Origin: Hyphomonadaceae bacterium TMED5
GTDB taxonomy: Bacteria > Pseudomonadota > Alphaproteobacteria > Caulobacterales > Hyphomonadaceae
Assembly: GCA_002173095.1 (NCBI GenBank)
Contig: NHBK01000018.1
Location: forward strand, 62,001-126,000
Length of the DNA: 64,000 bases
Direction: 5' to 3'
Both the position numbers and the translations under genes were made by a program. Under the pieces are notes generated by a model. That model made no database searches. It had not been told where the DNA came from and was given only the letters and a program-made list of their open reading frames with translations. Below, piece by piece: positions 8,686 to 18,090 of this stretch; within the stretch, counting starts at the first letter, position 1; every line of letters begins with the position of its first letter.

Positions 8686-9719
8686 GCAGGCTGGTTGTAC
8701 GTCCATCCCGTTTGGATGACTTTGATGACATGATGGAGCTGGCGGATCTTTCGGGGCCGGGCTTCACAAGTCTGCCTGTCGATGAGGAGCTTGTCCGCAA
8801 GCGTCTTGAGGCGTCAATGAAAGCCTTTTCCGGGCGACCGGATGCGCCGCAACAGGGCAAGTTTCTGCTGATCATTGAAGACATTGAGTCCGGAAATGTC
8901 GCGGGTTGTTGCGCAGTGAAGGCAGGCATTGGCCTCACGCGACCGTTTTTCAATTATCGCATCATCACCATTCTTCAGTCGTCTACTGTGGTGAACCGGC
9001 GTTTCAGCATGGATGCGTTGGTCCTGACGAATGAGTTCATGGGGCATACCGAGGTCGGCACGCTGTTCCTGAAAAAGGAATATCGCGGAGGCGGCTATGG
9101 GGCAGGGCGTCTGACTGCTCAGTCGCGCTATCTGCTTATGGCTGCGGCGCCGGATGAGTTTGGAGATATGGTGCTGGCAGAGCTGCGCGGCGTTGTGAAT
9201 CCGGATGGCATTTCGCCGTTTTGGGAAGGGGTTGGTCGCCAGTTTTTCGAGATGGATTTTCAGGAAGCAGACTACCATTCCGGCGTGACGGACGGCCAGT
9301 TCATTATGGACCTCATGCCGAAATACCCGATCTATGTAGATCTGTTACCGCCAGAAGCGCGCGAAGTTATTGGTCGATGCCATGTGGATGGCATTGGCGC
9401 GCTGAAGCTTCTGGAATGGGAAGGTTTCCGTTTCGAACGGGTGGTTGATATTTTCGATGGCGGTCCACAAGTGTCCAGCCCGCGCGACAATATCCGCACC
9501 ATTCGTGAATCCCGGTCTGTTACGTTCGAAATGGGAGTCATTCCGGATAGCGCACCAGATGCGCTTGTTTCCACCGATACACTTGGCAATTTCCGCGTCA
9601 CCTGGGCCAAATGCGATGTCAGCAAGCCCGGCGTAGTGACGTTGGATGCTGCCGTTTTTGATGCACTACAAATCGAACCGGGACACCAGGGGCGTGTCTG
9701 GGTGAAAGGACAATCATGA
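8682..9719 (+). CDS. astA: Arginine N-succinyltransferase
   Basis: A 345-residue enzyme transferring succinyl from succinyl-CoA to the alpha-amino group of arginine, the first step of the AST pathway. Length equals E. coli AstA (344). Characteristic stretches are 'VRPSRLDDFDDMMELADLSG', 'GPGFTSLP', 'GHTEVGTLFLKKEYRGGGYG', 'ELRGVVNPDGISPFWEGVGR' and 'YPIYVDLLPPEAREVIG'. It starts inside the stop of the M20 hydrolase (ATGA) and ends with another ATGA overlap into astD, so translation is tightly coupled. Cytoplasmic. Confidence 0.95.
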   Translation: MSRLVVRPSRLDDFDDMMELADLSGPGFTSLPVDEELVRKRLEASMKAFSGRPDAPQQGKFLLIIEDIESGNVAGCCAVKAGIGLTRPFFNYRIITILQSSTVVNRRFSMDALVLTNEFMGHTEVGTLFLKKEYRGGGYGAGRLTAQSRYLLMAAAPDEFGDMVLAELRGVVNPDGISPFWEGVGRQFFEMDFQEADYHSGVTDGQFIMDLMPKYPIYVDLLPPEAREVIGRCHVDGIGALKLLEWEGFRFERVVDIFDGGPQVSSPRDNIRTIRESRSVTFEMGVIPDSAPDALVSTDTLGNFRVTWAKCDVSKPGVVTLDAAVFDALQIEPGHQGRVWVKGQS

Positions 9720-11167
9720 GCAGCTTGTTTATTGACGGACAATGGATGGAAGGCCGTGGAGACGTTCTTGTTTCGACCGATCCATCATCGGGGACCATCG
9801 TCTGGGAAGGCGGAGCTGCGACATCTGCTGATGTAGAGCTTGCCTATGCTGCTGCGCGGCGCGCTTTTTCCAGCTGGGCAATGACACCGGTCGAAGAGCG
9901 TATCGCTATTCTGCGTCGCTATGTCGAAATCCTGACAGAACTTGAGGGCACGCTGCCAGAGCTGATCTCCCGTGAAGTGGGTAAAGTGCTCTGGGAAACG
10001 CGTACTGAAATTGGCGCGATGAAGGGCAAGGTGGAATTGTCCATCAACGCCTATGCTGAACGTACCGGACACAAGGTCACTGAAACGGCATTTGGCCAGT
10101 CGGAACTGGTACATCGCCCACATGGCGTGATGGCGGTTATGGGGCCGTTCAACTTCCCGGGCCATTTGCCGAACGGACACATTGTACCAGCGCTTCTCGC
10201 CGGTAACACGATAGTCTTCAAACCGTCTGAGCTTGCGCCTGCCACTGGCGAAGCGCTGGTGCGCGCCATGGAGCGTGCCGGGCTTCCGGCTGGCGTTCTG
10301 AACCTCGTGCAGGGTGGCCGCGATACCGGCGCTGCCTTGCTGGATGGTGATCTGGACGGCGTGCTGTTCACGGGCTCGGCAACCACTGGCACCTTCATCC
10401 ATCAGAAATTTGGTGGACGCCCCGAGGTTATGCTGGCGCTTGAAATGGGCGGAAATAACCCGCTCATCGCATGGGACTTCTCTGATGTTGAGGCCGCTGC
10501 GGATATTGCGGCTCAATCAGCATATCTGACCTCCGGTCAGCGCTGTACGTGTGCGCGTCGTCTCATCGTTCCAGAAGGTAAAGTAGGTGACGACCTGGTT
10601 GATGCAGTCATTGCGCGTGCGTCTGGCATCAAGATTGGCGCATGGGATGAAGCGGATGTCTTTATGGGCAGCGTCGTGAATGCGCAGTCTGCCCGCAACG
10701 CTGTTGCCTTTCAGGAGAAGCTTGAACAAGCGGGTGGTAAGCCTCTGAAAAAGCTAGAAATCCTCGATAAGAGCGATGCGTTTGTCTCTGCTGGCGTGAT
10801 CGACATGACGGACGTGTCTTCGCCCATTGATGAGGAATTGTTCGGACCATTCCTGCAGGTTTATCGCGTGCCGGATTTTGATACGGCGATCGCATCTGCC
10901 AATTGGACGAAGTTCGGTCTGGCGGGCGGTCTGATCAGCGACAGTGAAGCGCTCTGGAAGAAAGCGCATATCGAAATGAAGGCGGGCATTCTGAACTTTA
11001 ACCGTCCGACAGCTGGTGCCTCGTCTGCCCTACCGTTTGGCGGGCCGGGTGTTTCTGGTAATCACCGTCCGAGCGCCTGGTATGCTGCGGATTACTGTGC
11101 ATGGCCTCAGGCGAGCCAGATTTCCTTCACACCAGAGCGTATGGGCGCACAGGGGTTCCCGAAATGA
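9716..11167 (+). CDS. astD: Succinylglutamic semialdehyde dehydrogenase
   Basis: A 483-residue NAD-dependent aldehyde dehydrogenase that oxidises N-succinylglutamate 5-semialdehyde to N-succinylglutamate. Visible are the cofactor segment 'VMGPFNFPGHLPNGHIVPAL', 'GNTIVFKPSELAP', 'FTGSATTG', the catalytic Glu in 'LALEMGGNNPLIAWD', and the nucleophile in 'TSGQRCTCARRL'. The end 'NFNRPTAGASSALPFGGPG' is typical of AstD rather than of generic aldehyde dehydrogenases. It overlaps astA and astB by 4 bases on each side. Confidence 0.95.
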   Translation: MSSLFIDGQWMEGRGDVLVSTDPSSGTIVWEGGAATSADVELAYAAARRAFSSWAMTPVEERIAILRRYVEILTELEGTLPELISREVGKVLWETRTEIGAMKGKVELSINAYAERTGHKVTETAFGQSELVHRPHGVMAVMGPFNFPGHLPNGHIVPALLAGNTIVFKPSELAPATGEALVRAMERAGLPAGVLNLVQGGRDTGAALLDGDLDGVLFTGSATTGTFIHQKFGGRPEVMLALEMGGNNPLIAWDFSDVEAAADIAAQSAYLTSGQRCTCARRLIVPEGKVGDDLVDAVIARASGIKIGAWDEADVFMGSVVNAQSARNAVAFQEKLEQAGGKPLKKLEILDKSDAFVSAGVIDMTDVSSPIDEELFGPFLQVYRVPDFDTAIASANWTKFGLAGGLISDSEALWKKAHIEMKAGILNFNRPTAGASSALPFGGPGVSGNHRPSAWYAADYCAWPQASQISFTPERMGAQGFPK

Positions 11168-12483
11168 GTTCAGCCTGGGAAGTCAATTTTGACGGGCTGA
11201 TCGGCCCGACCCACAATTACGGTGGTCTCTCCGATGGAAATCTCGCCAGCGCAAATAATGCTGGCGATATATCCAACCCTCGTGAGGCAGCGCTTCAGGG
11301 GCTGGAGAAAATGCGAAAGCTTTTGCGCTCTGGTCTGAAGCAGGGCTTCCTGCCACCGCTTTTACGACCAAATCTGCCATTTCTTCAGTGTGCTGGTTTT
11401 TCCGGAACGGTAGAAGAGATCATCACTCAGGCTGGAAAAGATGCCCCGGCGCTCCTGAAGGCGGCCTATTCGGCAAGTTCCATGTGGGCAGCGAATGCTG
11501 CAACCGTGTCGCCCTCCGCTGATACTGAGGATGGCCGGCTTCACTTAACGCCTGCCAATCTGTCCACCATGCTGCACCGCAGCCTTGAGCATCCAGATAC
11601 GCTGGCGAGCCTGCGCTCAATCTTCGATGATCCTGCGCATTTTGCAGTGCATGAGGCTTTGCCAGAACATCCTGATTTTTCCGATGAGGGCGCGGCGAAC
11701 GATGTGCGTCTGTGTGCTGGGCATGGCGATGAGGGCGTTGAGCTCTTTGTCTTCGGGCGTGAAGCGAGTGAATCCACCAATGGCTTCCCGGCGCGTCAGA
11801 CCCGTCTGGCATCAGAGCGCATTGCGGCCATGCATGGCGTGAAGACTGACCGTGCGGTTTTCGTTCGCCAGTCTGTTGCTGCGATCAATGCCGGTGCGTT
11901 CCATAACGACGTTGTATGCGTTGGCACGCTGGATACGCTCTTCACCCACGAACTGGCTTTTGAAGATAAGGAAGCGGCGTATCAGGCGATTTCAGATGCG
12001 GCCAATGGGCTGTTCGAGCTGAAGGTCGTGGAAGTGCCTCAGGCTGAAGTGCCGATCGAGGATGCCATCCGGTCCTACCTCTTCAATTCGCAGCTTCTCT
12101 CTATGCCGGGCGAAGACAGGCTGGTACTTCTGGCGCCGCTTGAAACGCAGGAAACGGAAAGCACGCGGACTTATTGTGAGCGTCTGACGCCAGGCAATGG
12201 GCCAATTGGCCGTGTCGAATATGTTGATGTGCGCCAGTCCATGCGCAATGGCGGCGGGCCGGCGTGTCTACGTCTTCGCGTCGTGATGACGAATGAAGAG
12301 CTTGAGGCTGTGAACCCGGCCTTTCTGCTGGACGAATCCAAGATCGATAAATTGCAGGATTGGGTGCGCGCGCATTATCGCGACGCGCTATCTGCGTCAG
12401 ATTTTGCTGATCCGGCGCTTGCGTCTGAGATCAGAAATGCGCATCTGGCATTGCTCGACGTGATAAACAGTTTTTCGAATTAG
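11164..12483 (+). CDS. astB: N-succinylarginine dihydrolase
   Basis: A 439-residue amidinotransferase-fold enzyme cleaving N-succinylarginine to N-succinylornithine, CO2 and two ammonia. It begins 'WEVNFDGLIGPTHNYGGLS', a hallmark of AstB. Catalytic elements visible are 'AGAFHNDVVCVG' with the His and 'NGGGPACLRLR' with the nucleophilic Cys. ATG 11164 overlaps the astD stop; a longer frame from 11101 lies inside astD and is rejected. astC, the succinylornithine transaminase, is not in the cluster, so ArgD or another aminotransferase elsewhere must act. The bolA gene follows after 9 bases. Confidence 0.95.
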   Translation: MSSAWEVNFDGLIGPTHNYGGLSDGNLASANNAGDISNPREAALQGLEKMRKLLRSGLKQGFLPPLLRPNLPFLQCAGFSGTVEEIITQAGKDAPALLKAAYSASSMWAANAATVSPSADTEDGRLHLTPANLSTMLHRSLEHPDTLASLRSIFDDPAHFAVHEALPEHPDFSDEGAANDVRLCAGHGDEGVELFVFGREASESTNGFPARQTRLASERIAAMHGVKTDRAVFVRQSVAAINAGAFHNDVVCVGTLDTLFTHELAFEDKEAAYQAISDAANGLFELKVVEVPQAEVPIEDAIRSYLFNSQLLSMPGEDRLVLLAPLETQETESTRTYCERLTPGNGPIGRVEYVDVRQSMRNGGGPACLRLRVVMTNEELEAVNPAFLLDESKIDKLQDWVRAHYRDALSASDFADPALASEIRNAHLALLDVINSFSN

Positions 12484-12492
12484 GAGCCGCTC

Positions 12493-12726
12493 ATGGCTAT
12501 GGACCGCGCCACACTGGAATCTCTTCTGCGTGAAGGCTTTCCGGATGCAGAAATCAATCTGACCGACCTGGCAGGCGATAATGACCATTGGAGCGCTGAA
12601 GTGATCAGCGAAGCGTTTCGCGGCAAGACCCGTGTTGCGCAGCACCAGATGGTGTACGCAGCGCTGAAAGGCCAGATGGGCGGAGAGCTGCACGCTTTAC
12701 AGCTCAAAACCTCCGCGCCAGCCTGA
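12493..12726 (+). CDS. BolA family protein
   Basis: A 77-residue BolA/IbaG-type protein with the helix-turn 'MVYAALKGQMGGELHALQL' at its C-terminus and a conserved His in 'VAQHQMVYAAL' that can take part in binding a [2Fe-2S] cluster together with a monothiol glutaredoxin. It is directly upstream of such a glutaredoxin (113 bases), a widespread pairing for iron-sulfur trafficking and iron sensing. The start can be at 12493 or at the second ATG (12499). It follows astB closely but has no known link to arginine catabolism. Confidence 0.93.
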   Translation: MAMDRATLESLLREGFPDAEINLTDLAGDNDHWSAEVISEAFRGKTRVAQHQMVYAALKGQMGGELHALQLKTSAPA

Positions 12727-12839
12727 AGCTGGGCCCATTACTTATCGTCCGGACACAACTGAGTTATTCTCATCGCTCCGGACTTGATCTTTTTCAGTAT
12801 AAGCCTCACTTGCACAGTAGGTTTTAAGGAGATGCTCTT

Positions 12840-13166
12840 ATGAGTGTTCAGGACACAATCCGCTCTCAGGTCGATCAGAACGACGTCATGCTTTACATGA
12901 AAGGTACACCAACCTTTCCGCAGTGCGGCTTTTCTTCCGTCGTGGCTCAGATTCTGAACTATCTTCAGATCGAATATGAATCTGTGAACGTGCTTGAAGA
13001 TATGGAAATCCGTGAAGGCATCAAACAGTTCTCAAACTGGCCGACTATCCCTCAGCTTTACGTTAAAGGTGAGTTTGTTGGCGGATGCGATATCATCAAG
13101 GAAATGTTCGAGCAGGGCGAGCTGAAACCGTACCTCGTCGAAAAGGGTGTCCTTGAAGACGCGTGA
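12840..13166 (+). CDS. grxD: Monothiol glutaredoxin Grx4/GrxD
   Basis: A 108-residue CGFS-type glutaredoxin. The active site is 'TPTFPQCGFSSVVAQIL', with glutathione-binding segments 'NWPTIPQLYVKGEFVGGCDI'. These proteins carry a labile [2Fe-2S] cluster with glutathione and hand it to target proteins, usually as a heterodimer with BolA, whose gene precedes it here. A clear AAGGAGA ribosome-binding site lies just before the ATG. Length is the normal single-domain size. Confidence 0.96.
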   Translation: MSVQDTIRSQVDQNDVMLYMKGTPTFPQCGFSSVVAQILNYLQIEYESVNVLEDMEIREGIKQFSNWPTIPQLYVKGEFVGGCDIIKEMFEQGELKPYLVEKGVLEDA

Positions 13167-13226
13167 TGGTTTCCAAACCGGCCTTTTTCAGGTAAAGCCG
13201 CCCGCTTCGCACCAATTGAGGCCGAA

Positions 13227-14573
13227 ATGACCGTCATCACATCACCAGAACTGCGTAGCCAGCCGAAAGTGGGCATTGTCTCACTTGGGTGCCCGAAGGC
13301 GCTTGTCGATTCAGAGCGCATTGTCACGCGCCTGCGTGCGGAAGGTTATGCGATCGCGCCGGATTATAAAGGCGCTGATCTGGTTCTGGTGAATACGTGT
13401 GGCTTCCTCGACAGCGCACGTGATGAAAGCCTCGACGCGATTGGCGAGGCAATTACCGAAAATGGCAAAGTGATTGTCACGGGCTGCCTTGGCGCAGAGC
13501 CGGATGTCATTCGTGAGCGTCACCCAAAAGTGCTCGCGATCACGGGTCCACATCAGTATGAGCAGGTGATGAGCGCCGTTCATGAGAACGTTGCGCCGCC
13601 GCCAAACCCGTATCTGGACCTTGTGCCAGAAGCAGGCCTTCGCCTGACGCCGCGCCACTATGCCTATCTGAAGATCTCAGAAGGCTGCCACAATAAATGC
13701 TCTTTCTGCATCATTCCGAAACTGCGCGGTGACCTTGTATCCCGTCCGATTGACCATGTTCTGCGTGAAGCCGAACAGCTGGTGAATGCGGGCGTGAAAG
13801 AACTGATGGTGATCAGTCAGGATACGTCAGCTTACGGTCTCGATGTAAAATACGAGCCACGTATGTGGAAAGACACAGAATATCAGACCCGTTTCCTCGA
13901 TCTCTGCAAAGGTCTGGGTGAGCTGGAAGCCTGGGTTCGCCTGCATTACGTTTATCCATATCCGCATGTCGACAAGGTGATGCCGCTCATGGCGGACGGT
14001 ACAATTCTGCCTTATCTCGACATTCCGTTCCAGCATGCCCACCCGGAAGTTCTGAAGCGTATGCGTCGTCCGGGGCAGGGCGGCGATAAAATGCTCCAGC
14101 GCATTCTTCAATGGCGCAAGGATGTGCCTGATCTGGCAATCCGCTCGACCTTCATTGTCGGCTTCCCGGGTGAAACGGAAGAACAATTCGAGACACTGCT
14201 CGACTGGATGCGCGAAGCGAAAATCGACCGCGCAGGCTGTTTCAAATATGAAAACGTCAAACACGCTGACAGCCAGGCCCTTGATGGCCATGTGCCGGAA
14301 GAGGTGAAGGAAGAACGCTGGCACCGCTTCATGGAAGCGCAGGCCGAAATTTCTGCTGAACGCTCTGCGGCTCAGATTGGCAAAATCGTTGATGTTATCG
14401 TCGATGAAGTCGATGAAGAACGTGACGTTGCGATTGGTCGTACCAAAGCCGACGCGCCCGAAATTGATGGCACGGTTGAGCTCGCTGAAGGCGGTGAACT
14501 GGAGCCGGGCATGATTGTTGAGGCGCGCGTGATCGCCGCCGATCATTATGATCTGTGGGCAGAACCTGCCTGA
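13227..14573 (+). CDS. rimO: Ribosomal protein S12 methylthiotransferase RimO
   Basis: A 448-residue radical-SAM methylthiotransferase modifying an aspartate of ribosomal protein uS12. Domain order: N-terminal UPF0004 with '[17 protein letters not shown]' and the cluster cysteines in '[10 protein letters not shown]' and '[10 protein letters not shown]'; the radical-SAM core with '[18 protein letters not shown]' (CxxxCxxC); and a C-terminal TRAM domain from about 380 to the end. The '[17 protein letters not shown]' and '[16 protein letters not shown]' segments are RimO-like. It is monocistronic or followed by the membrane protein gene 24 bases on. Confidence 0.96.
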   Translation: MTVITSPELRSQPKVGIVSLGCPKALVDSERIVTRLRAEGYAIAPDYKGADLVLVNTCGFLDSARDESLDAIGEAITENGKVIVTGCLGAEPDVIRERHPKVLAITGPHQYEQVMSAVHENVAPPPNPYLDLVPEAGLRLTPRHYAYLKISEGCHNKCSFCIIPKLRGDLVSRPIDHVLREAEQLVNAGVKELMVISQDTSAYGLDVKYEPRMWKDTEYQTRFLDLCKGLGELEAWVRLHYVYPYPHVDKVMPLMADGTILPYLDIPFQHAHPEVLKRMRRPGQGGDKMLQRILQWRKDVPDLAIRSTFIVGFPGETEEQFETLLDWMREAKIDRAGCFKYENVKHADSQALDGHVPEEVKEERWHRFMEAQAEISAERSAAQIGKIVDVIVDEVDEERDVAIGRTKADAPEIDGTVELAEGGELEPGMIVEARVIAADHYDLWAEPA

Positions 14574-14597
14574 TCCAACAGCTTCAGTCTAATCGAA

Positions 14598-15254
14598 GTG
14601 GGGGGCACTTTGGAAAAGTATCTGACAGCCAGCTATTGGCTCCGTCCCCTTAGAGATCCTCTGACCTGGCTGGCTATGGTCGTAGACCTGAGCCCGATTG
14701 TGTTCGCCCTGATGAATGATTGGGGCGCGACGGCTTTCGTTCTGCTCTACTGGGCTGAAAACGTCATTATCGGTGTCGCGACATTCTTCCGGATCATTGC
14801 CGCAGGTGCCGCAAAGCATGGCCTCGGTGGTTTTGCGGGTGCTCTCTTTCTGGCTGCGTTCTTCTGCGTGCATTACGGCATGTTCTGCTTTGTGCACGGC
14901 ATTTTCATCTTTAATTTTGCAGACATCAATGTCGCGTTTCTCCCAACAGATGCTTTTGAGGCGATTACCAGTCTGTATCAGGGGGCGGGTATCATCCTTG
15001 TCCTAATGGCGCTCTTTCAGCTGGCGGCGATTATCGCTGATTATTGGCCATCCCGCGGCAAACATTTTGTCGATGTAAAAGAAGAGATGTTTGCACCTTA
15101 TGGCCGGGTGGTCGTTCTGCACCTTGGCATCTTTGTGGGTGTGGCGGCTCTGATGTCCGTAGGTGACCCGATGATTGGCGTATTTTTGCTGATCCTTTTC
15201 CGTGCGGGCTTTAGTATCATCGGTAGAGCCTGGCGCGAAAGCAACGCTGGCTAG
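14598..15254 (+). CDS. DUF6498-like integral membrane protein
   Basis: A 218-residue protein with about six hydrophobic helices: around 'LTWLAMVVDLSPIVFAL', 'AFVLLYWAENVIIGVATFF', 'LFLAAFFCVHYGMFCFVHG', 'IILVLMALFQLAAIIADY', 'VVVLHLGIFVGVAALMSV' and 'IGVFLLILFRAGFSIIG'. The 'YWAENVIIG' and 'FFCVHYGMFCFVHG' motifs are those of DUF6498, a family with no known function. The start is uncertain: GTG 14598, or TTG 14610 preceded by the GGGGG at 14600-14605. No clear operon partner apart from rimO upstream. Confidence 0.75.
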   Translation: MGGTLEKYLTASYWLRPLRDPLTWLAMVVDLSPIVFALMNDWGATAFVLLYWAENVIIGVATFFRIIAAGAAKHGLGGFAGALFLAAFFCVHYGMFCFVHGIFIFNFADINVAFLPTDAFEAITSLYQGAGIILVLMALFQLAAIIADYWPSRGKHFVDVKEEMFAPYGRVVVLHLGIFVGVAALMSVGDPMIGVFLLILFRAGFSIIGRAWRESNAG

Positions 15255-15310
15255 ATAGCCTTCAGAAATATATGAGATTTTCTGTTCTACGCTGTACGTT
15301 GACAGTATAT

Positions 15311-15325
15311 TGAGAATGATTATCA
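15311..15325. promoter_or_regulatory. Fur box upstream of TonB-dependent receptor
   Basis: TGAGAATGATTATCA matches the 7-1-7 Fur consensus TGATAATnATTATCA at all specified positions but one. It lies 57 bases before the first possible start of the receptor gene, a position suited to covering its promoter, and predicts repression by iron-loaded Fur. Confidence 0.85.
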
Positions 15326-15381
15326 GAAGCATGAGCAATTAAAATTTGTTCATTCATACTCTGATTTAGAAAGTAAATTTC

Positions 15382-17466
15382 ATGACATTCTTCCCATCTA
15401 CGTCGGTACTCACTCCGATGAAGGTGAGCGCGCTTGCTCTGTTCGTGGCGCTGAATTCGGCTTCTGGTTTTGCTCAGGATCATGATGAGCGTCGAACACC
15501 TGCTGAGCGAGATGAAAGCCGGGAGCACGCGCGTCGAGACGGCCATGGCTCCAGAGATCGGCACCAGGGAAACAACGAAGACGCCGACAATAAATTGGAA
15601 GAAATTGTCGTTACGGCTTCCGGGCGCGCCCAAAGCGTGGAGCAGGCTCCTGCTTCTATCAGCATTATCGGTCGCGAGGAACTTGAGCGCACGCCCTACC
15701 GAGAGGTGACTGATGCGCTGTTGGACATTCCAGGCGTTACGGTGTCGTCGGGAGAAGGCAATTCACGCGACATCTCCATACGCGGCATGTCCCCGCAATA
15801 CACGTTGATACTCGTGGACGGAAAGCGCTTGAGCGCGCGTGAGGCGCGAACCAATGGTGGAAATATCAGTGAGGGTGGTTTGCTGCCACCTTTGGAGTCT
15901 ATCGAGCGAATCGAAGTCGTTCGGGGACCTATGTCTTCGCTGTATGGATCCGATGCCATGGGCGGGGTGGTGAACATTATTACCAAGCGCGTGTCGGATG
16001 AGTGGAATGGTCAGGTGCGTCTGAACGGAACGCATCAGCTTGAAGACGGGTACGGCAATTATCAGGATGCAAACTTTTATCTGTCTGGTCCGATCATCGC
16101 TGATACGCTCGGCGTGCAATTGTCCGGTTCTTTGAACCATCGCGAAGGTGATCAGGTCATTGGTGGCACGCCCGAACGCAATGACAGCAGCATAAATGCA
16201 AAATTCACCTGGCGCGTATCTGACGACCATTCGCTTATGTTCGAAGCTGGGCGTTTTAATCAGGAAGTTATCGAAGTCGCCGGTGAAACTTATGAGGCCG
16301 ATGAAGATAGCCCGGCCGGAACGCGGACTGAGCAGACGCAGGATCGCAATGTCTTCTCCATTCAGCATGATGGCAGCTGGGGGAATATCACCTCGTCGTC
16401 TTACGTCCAGTATGAGGATGCGGTTGGTACCGATGACAATAAATCGATCCAGAACACGGTCGGTCAGACATCATTTATCGTTCCGCTTGGTCAGCATACT
16501 TTCAATGTCGGTGGCTTCTACCGAAACGAACAAATGCACGATGAGACGAGCAATCGTCTTTCAGACCGGACGGATGCAGAGCGTACCCAGTTCGCGCTTT
16601 TCGTCGAGGATGAGTGGCGCCTGTTCGAAGACTTCGCTCTGACAGGCGGCATTCGCATGGACAATGATGAAGAGTATGGCGACCACTGGACGCCGCGTCT
16701 GTATGCAGTCTGGAACGTCACCGAAGACTTTACATTGAAAGGTGGCTATTCCGCCGGATTCCGCGCGCCAAACCTGCGCCAGACTCTTCCGGATTGGGGG
16801 CAGGTGAGCCGGGGCGGAACGATTTACGGAAATCCGGCCCTGGAAGCGGAGACCTCTCAGAATGTCGAGATCGGTATCTTTTATACTTTCAGCGACCGCT
16901 TGCAGGTGAGTGCTACAGCTTATCAGACCAAGTTTGAGGATCGTATCACGCGCGTAACCTGCGAATCGGCAGGTGCCTGGTGTATTGACGAACCGCTCAG
17001 CTCGATCGGTCGTCCGCCGACTACTTACGTCAATATTGATGAAGCTGAGATCAACGGTCTTGAATTTACGGCCAGCGCAGAGCTGACCAGCACGATCTCA
17101 CTCGATGGCTCTGTCTCTTTTACAGACTCAGAGCAGCTCACAGGCGATAATGCCGGTGCGGCACTGAACGATACGCCAGAGCAGCAAGGCAGCTTGTCTT
17201 TGAACTGGGAGCCGACAGACGAGCTGAACACATATGTTCGAGCGGTATACCGAGGAGACGAGGCCGTAACTGAAGCACAGATAAGCGGCAGCAATTACGT
17301 GACCAGTTCTTACACCACGGTCGACCTGGGTGGCAGCTATCGCGTCGCCGAACGCTCTGAGCTGTTCTTTGGGGTACAGAACTTGTTCAACGAACAGCTC
17401 ACCGTAGACGATGGATATTCTATCGACGGAACGCGTGTCTGGCTGGGAATGTCAGCTGGATTCTGA
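15382..17466 (+). CDS. TonB-dependent siderophore/iron receptor
   Basis: A 694-residue outer-membrane receptor. After a signal peptide ('VSALALFVALNSASGFAQ') comes an unusual charged stretch of about 45 residues rich in His, Asp, Glu and Arg ('DHDERRTPAERDESREHARR'), then the TonB box 'LEEIVVTASG', the plug ('ISIRGMSPQYTLILVDGKRL', 'VRGPMSSLYGSDAMGGVVNI') and a 22-strand-type barrel. The C-terminus ends in Phe. Plug motifs resemble FepA/CirA-type catecholate or colicin-type receptors. The Fur box upstream indicates iron control. ATG 15382 or 15418 could be the start. Its last 15 bases overlap purN on the other strand. Ligand unknown. Confidence 0.92.
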   Translation: MTFFPSTSVLTPMKVSALALFVALNSASGFAQDHDERRTPAERDESREHARRDGHGSRDRHQGNNEDADNKLEEIVVTASGRAQSVEQAPASISIIGREELERTPYREVTDALLDIPGVTVSSGEGNSRDISIRGMSPQYTLILVDGKRLSAREARTNGGNISEGGLLPPLESIERIEVVRGPMSSLYGSDAMGGVVNIITKRVSDEWNGQVRLNGTHQLEDGYGNYQDANFYLSGPIIADTLGVQLSGSLNHREGDQVIGGTPERNDSSINAKFTWRVSDDHSLMFEAGRFNQEVIEVAGETYEADEDSPAGTRTEQTQDRNVFSIQHDGSWGNITSSSYVQYEDAVGTDDNKSIQNTVGQTSFIVPLGQHTFNVGGFYRNEQMHDETSNRLSDRTDAERTQFALFVEDEWRLFEDFALTGGIRMDNDEEYGDHWTPRLYAVWNVTEDFTLKGGYSAGFRAPNLRQTLPDWGQVSRGGTIYGNPALEAETSQNVEIGIFYTFSDRLQVSATAYQTKFEDRITRVTCESAGAWCIDEPLSSIGRPPTTYVNIDEAEINGLEFTASAELTSTISLDGSVSFTDSEQLTGDNAGAALNDTPEQQGSLSLNWEPTDELNTYVRAVYRGDEAVTEAQISGSNYVTSSYTTVDLGGSYRVAERSELFFGVQNLFNEQLTVDDGYSIDGTRVWLGMSAGF

Positions 17467-18090
17467 CGTTGGATCGTCGGAGGCTTCTTCGCGATCGTAG
17501 AAGTCTTCGACGGCCTTGCCGAGGGCGCGTGGGTAGAGAATGTGTTCACGTGCCAGAACGCGCTCTGCCAGCGTTTCAGGGGTGTCGCCCGCTTCAATCG
17601 GAACGCGCTCCTGATCAATGACCGCGCCCTCATCCACACCTTCGGTCACCCAATGGACAGAACAGCCTGCTTCGGCATCGCCAGCTTCAATTGCGCGCTT
17701 ATGCGTATGAAGGCCGGGATATTTCGGCAGAAGGGACGGGTGGATGTTGATCATCCGGCCTTCCCATTTGTCCGTGAACCATGAGGTCAGAACCCGCATA
17801 AAGCCCGCAAGCGCGATGAATTCCACATTGTGAAGCTCCAGCGTTTGCTGGATGTCTTTCTCAAAGGCTTCGCGTTCGTCATAGGCGCGGTGGTCAATGG
17901 CTGCGATAGGCAGGCCTTGCTCACTCGCCCATTCCAGACCGGCCGCAGCATAAGAGTTTGAAAGCACAAGCACAGGCTTTGCATCCACCTCGCCATTCAG
18001 GCAGGCCTCAACCAGCGTCTTCATGTTCGAACCACGCCCGGAGATGAAAATCGCAAGGCGTGCAGGTTCTTCACGTCCGAATTCAAGCAT
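17452..18090 (-). CDS. purN: Phosphoribosylglycinamide formyltransferase
   Basis: A 212-residue GART enzyme transferring formyl from 10-formyl-THF to GAR in purine synthesis. Motifs: '[19 protein letters not shown]' at the N-terminus, '[12 protein letters not shown]', and the catalytic '[20 protein letters not shown]' with the Asn-His pair; the catalytic Asp follows in '[13 protein letters not shown]'. The start overlaps the end of purM by 8 bases, so the pair is coupled. The 3' end overlaps the convergent receptor gene by 15 bases. Confidence 0.95.
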   Translation of the reverse strand: MLEFGREEPARLAIFISGRGSNMKTLVEACLNGEVDAKPVLVLSNSYAAAGLEWASEQGLPIAAIDHRAYDEREAFEKDIQQTLELHNVEFIALAGFMRVLTSWFTDKWEGRMINIHPSLLPKYPGLHTHKRAIEAGDAEAGCSVHWVTEGVDEGAVIDQERVPIEAGDTPETLAERVLAREHILYPRALGKAVEDFYDREEASDDPTSESS

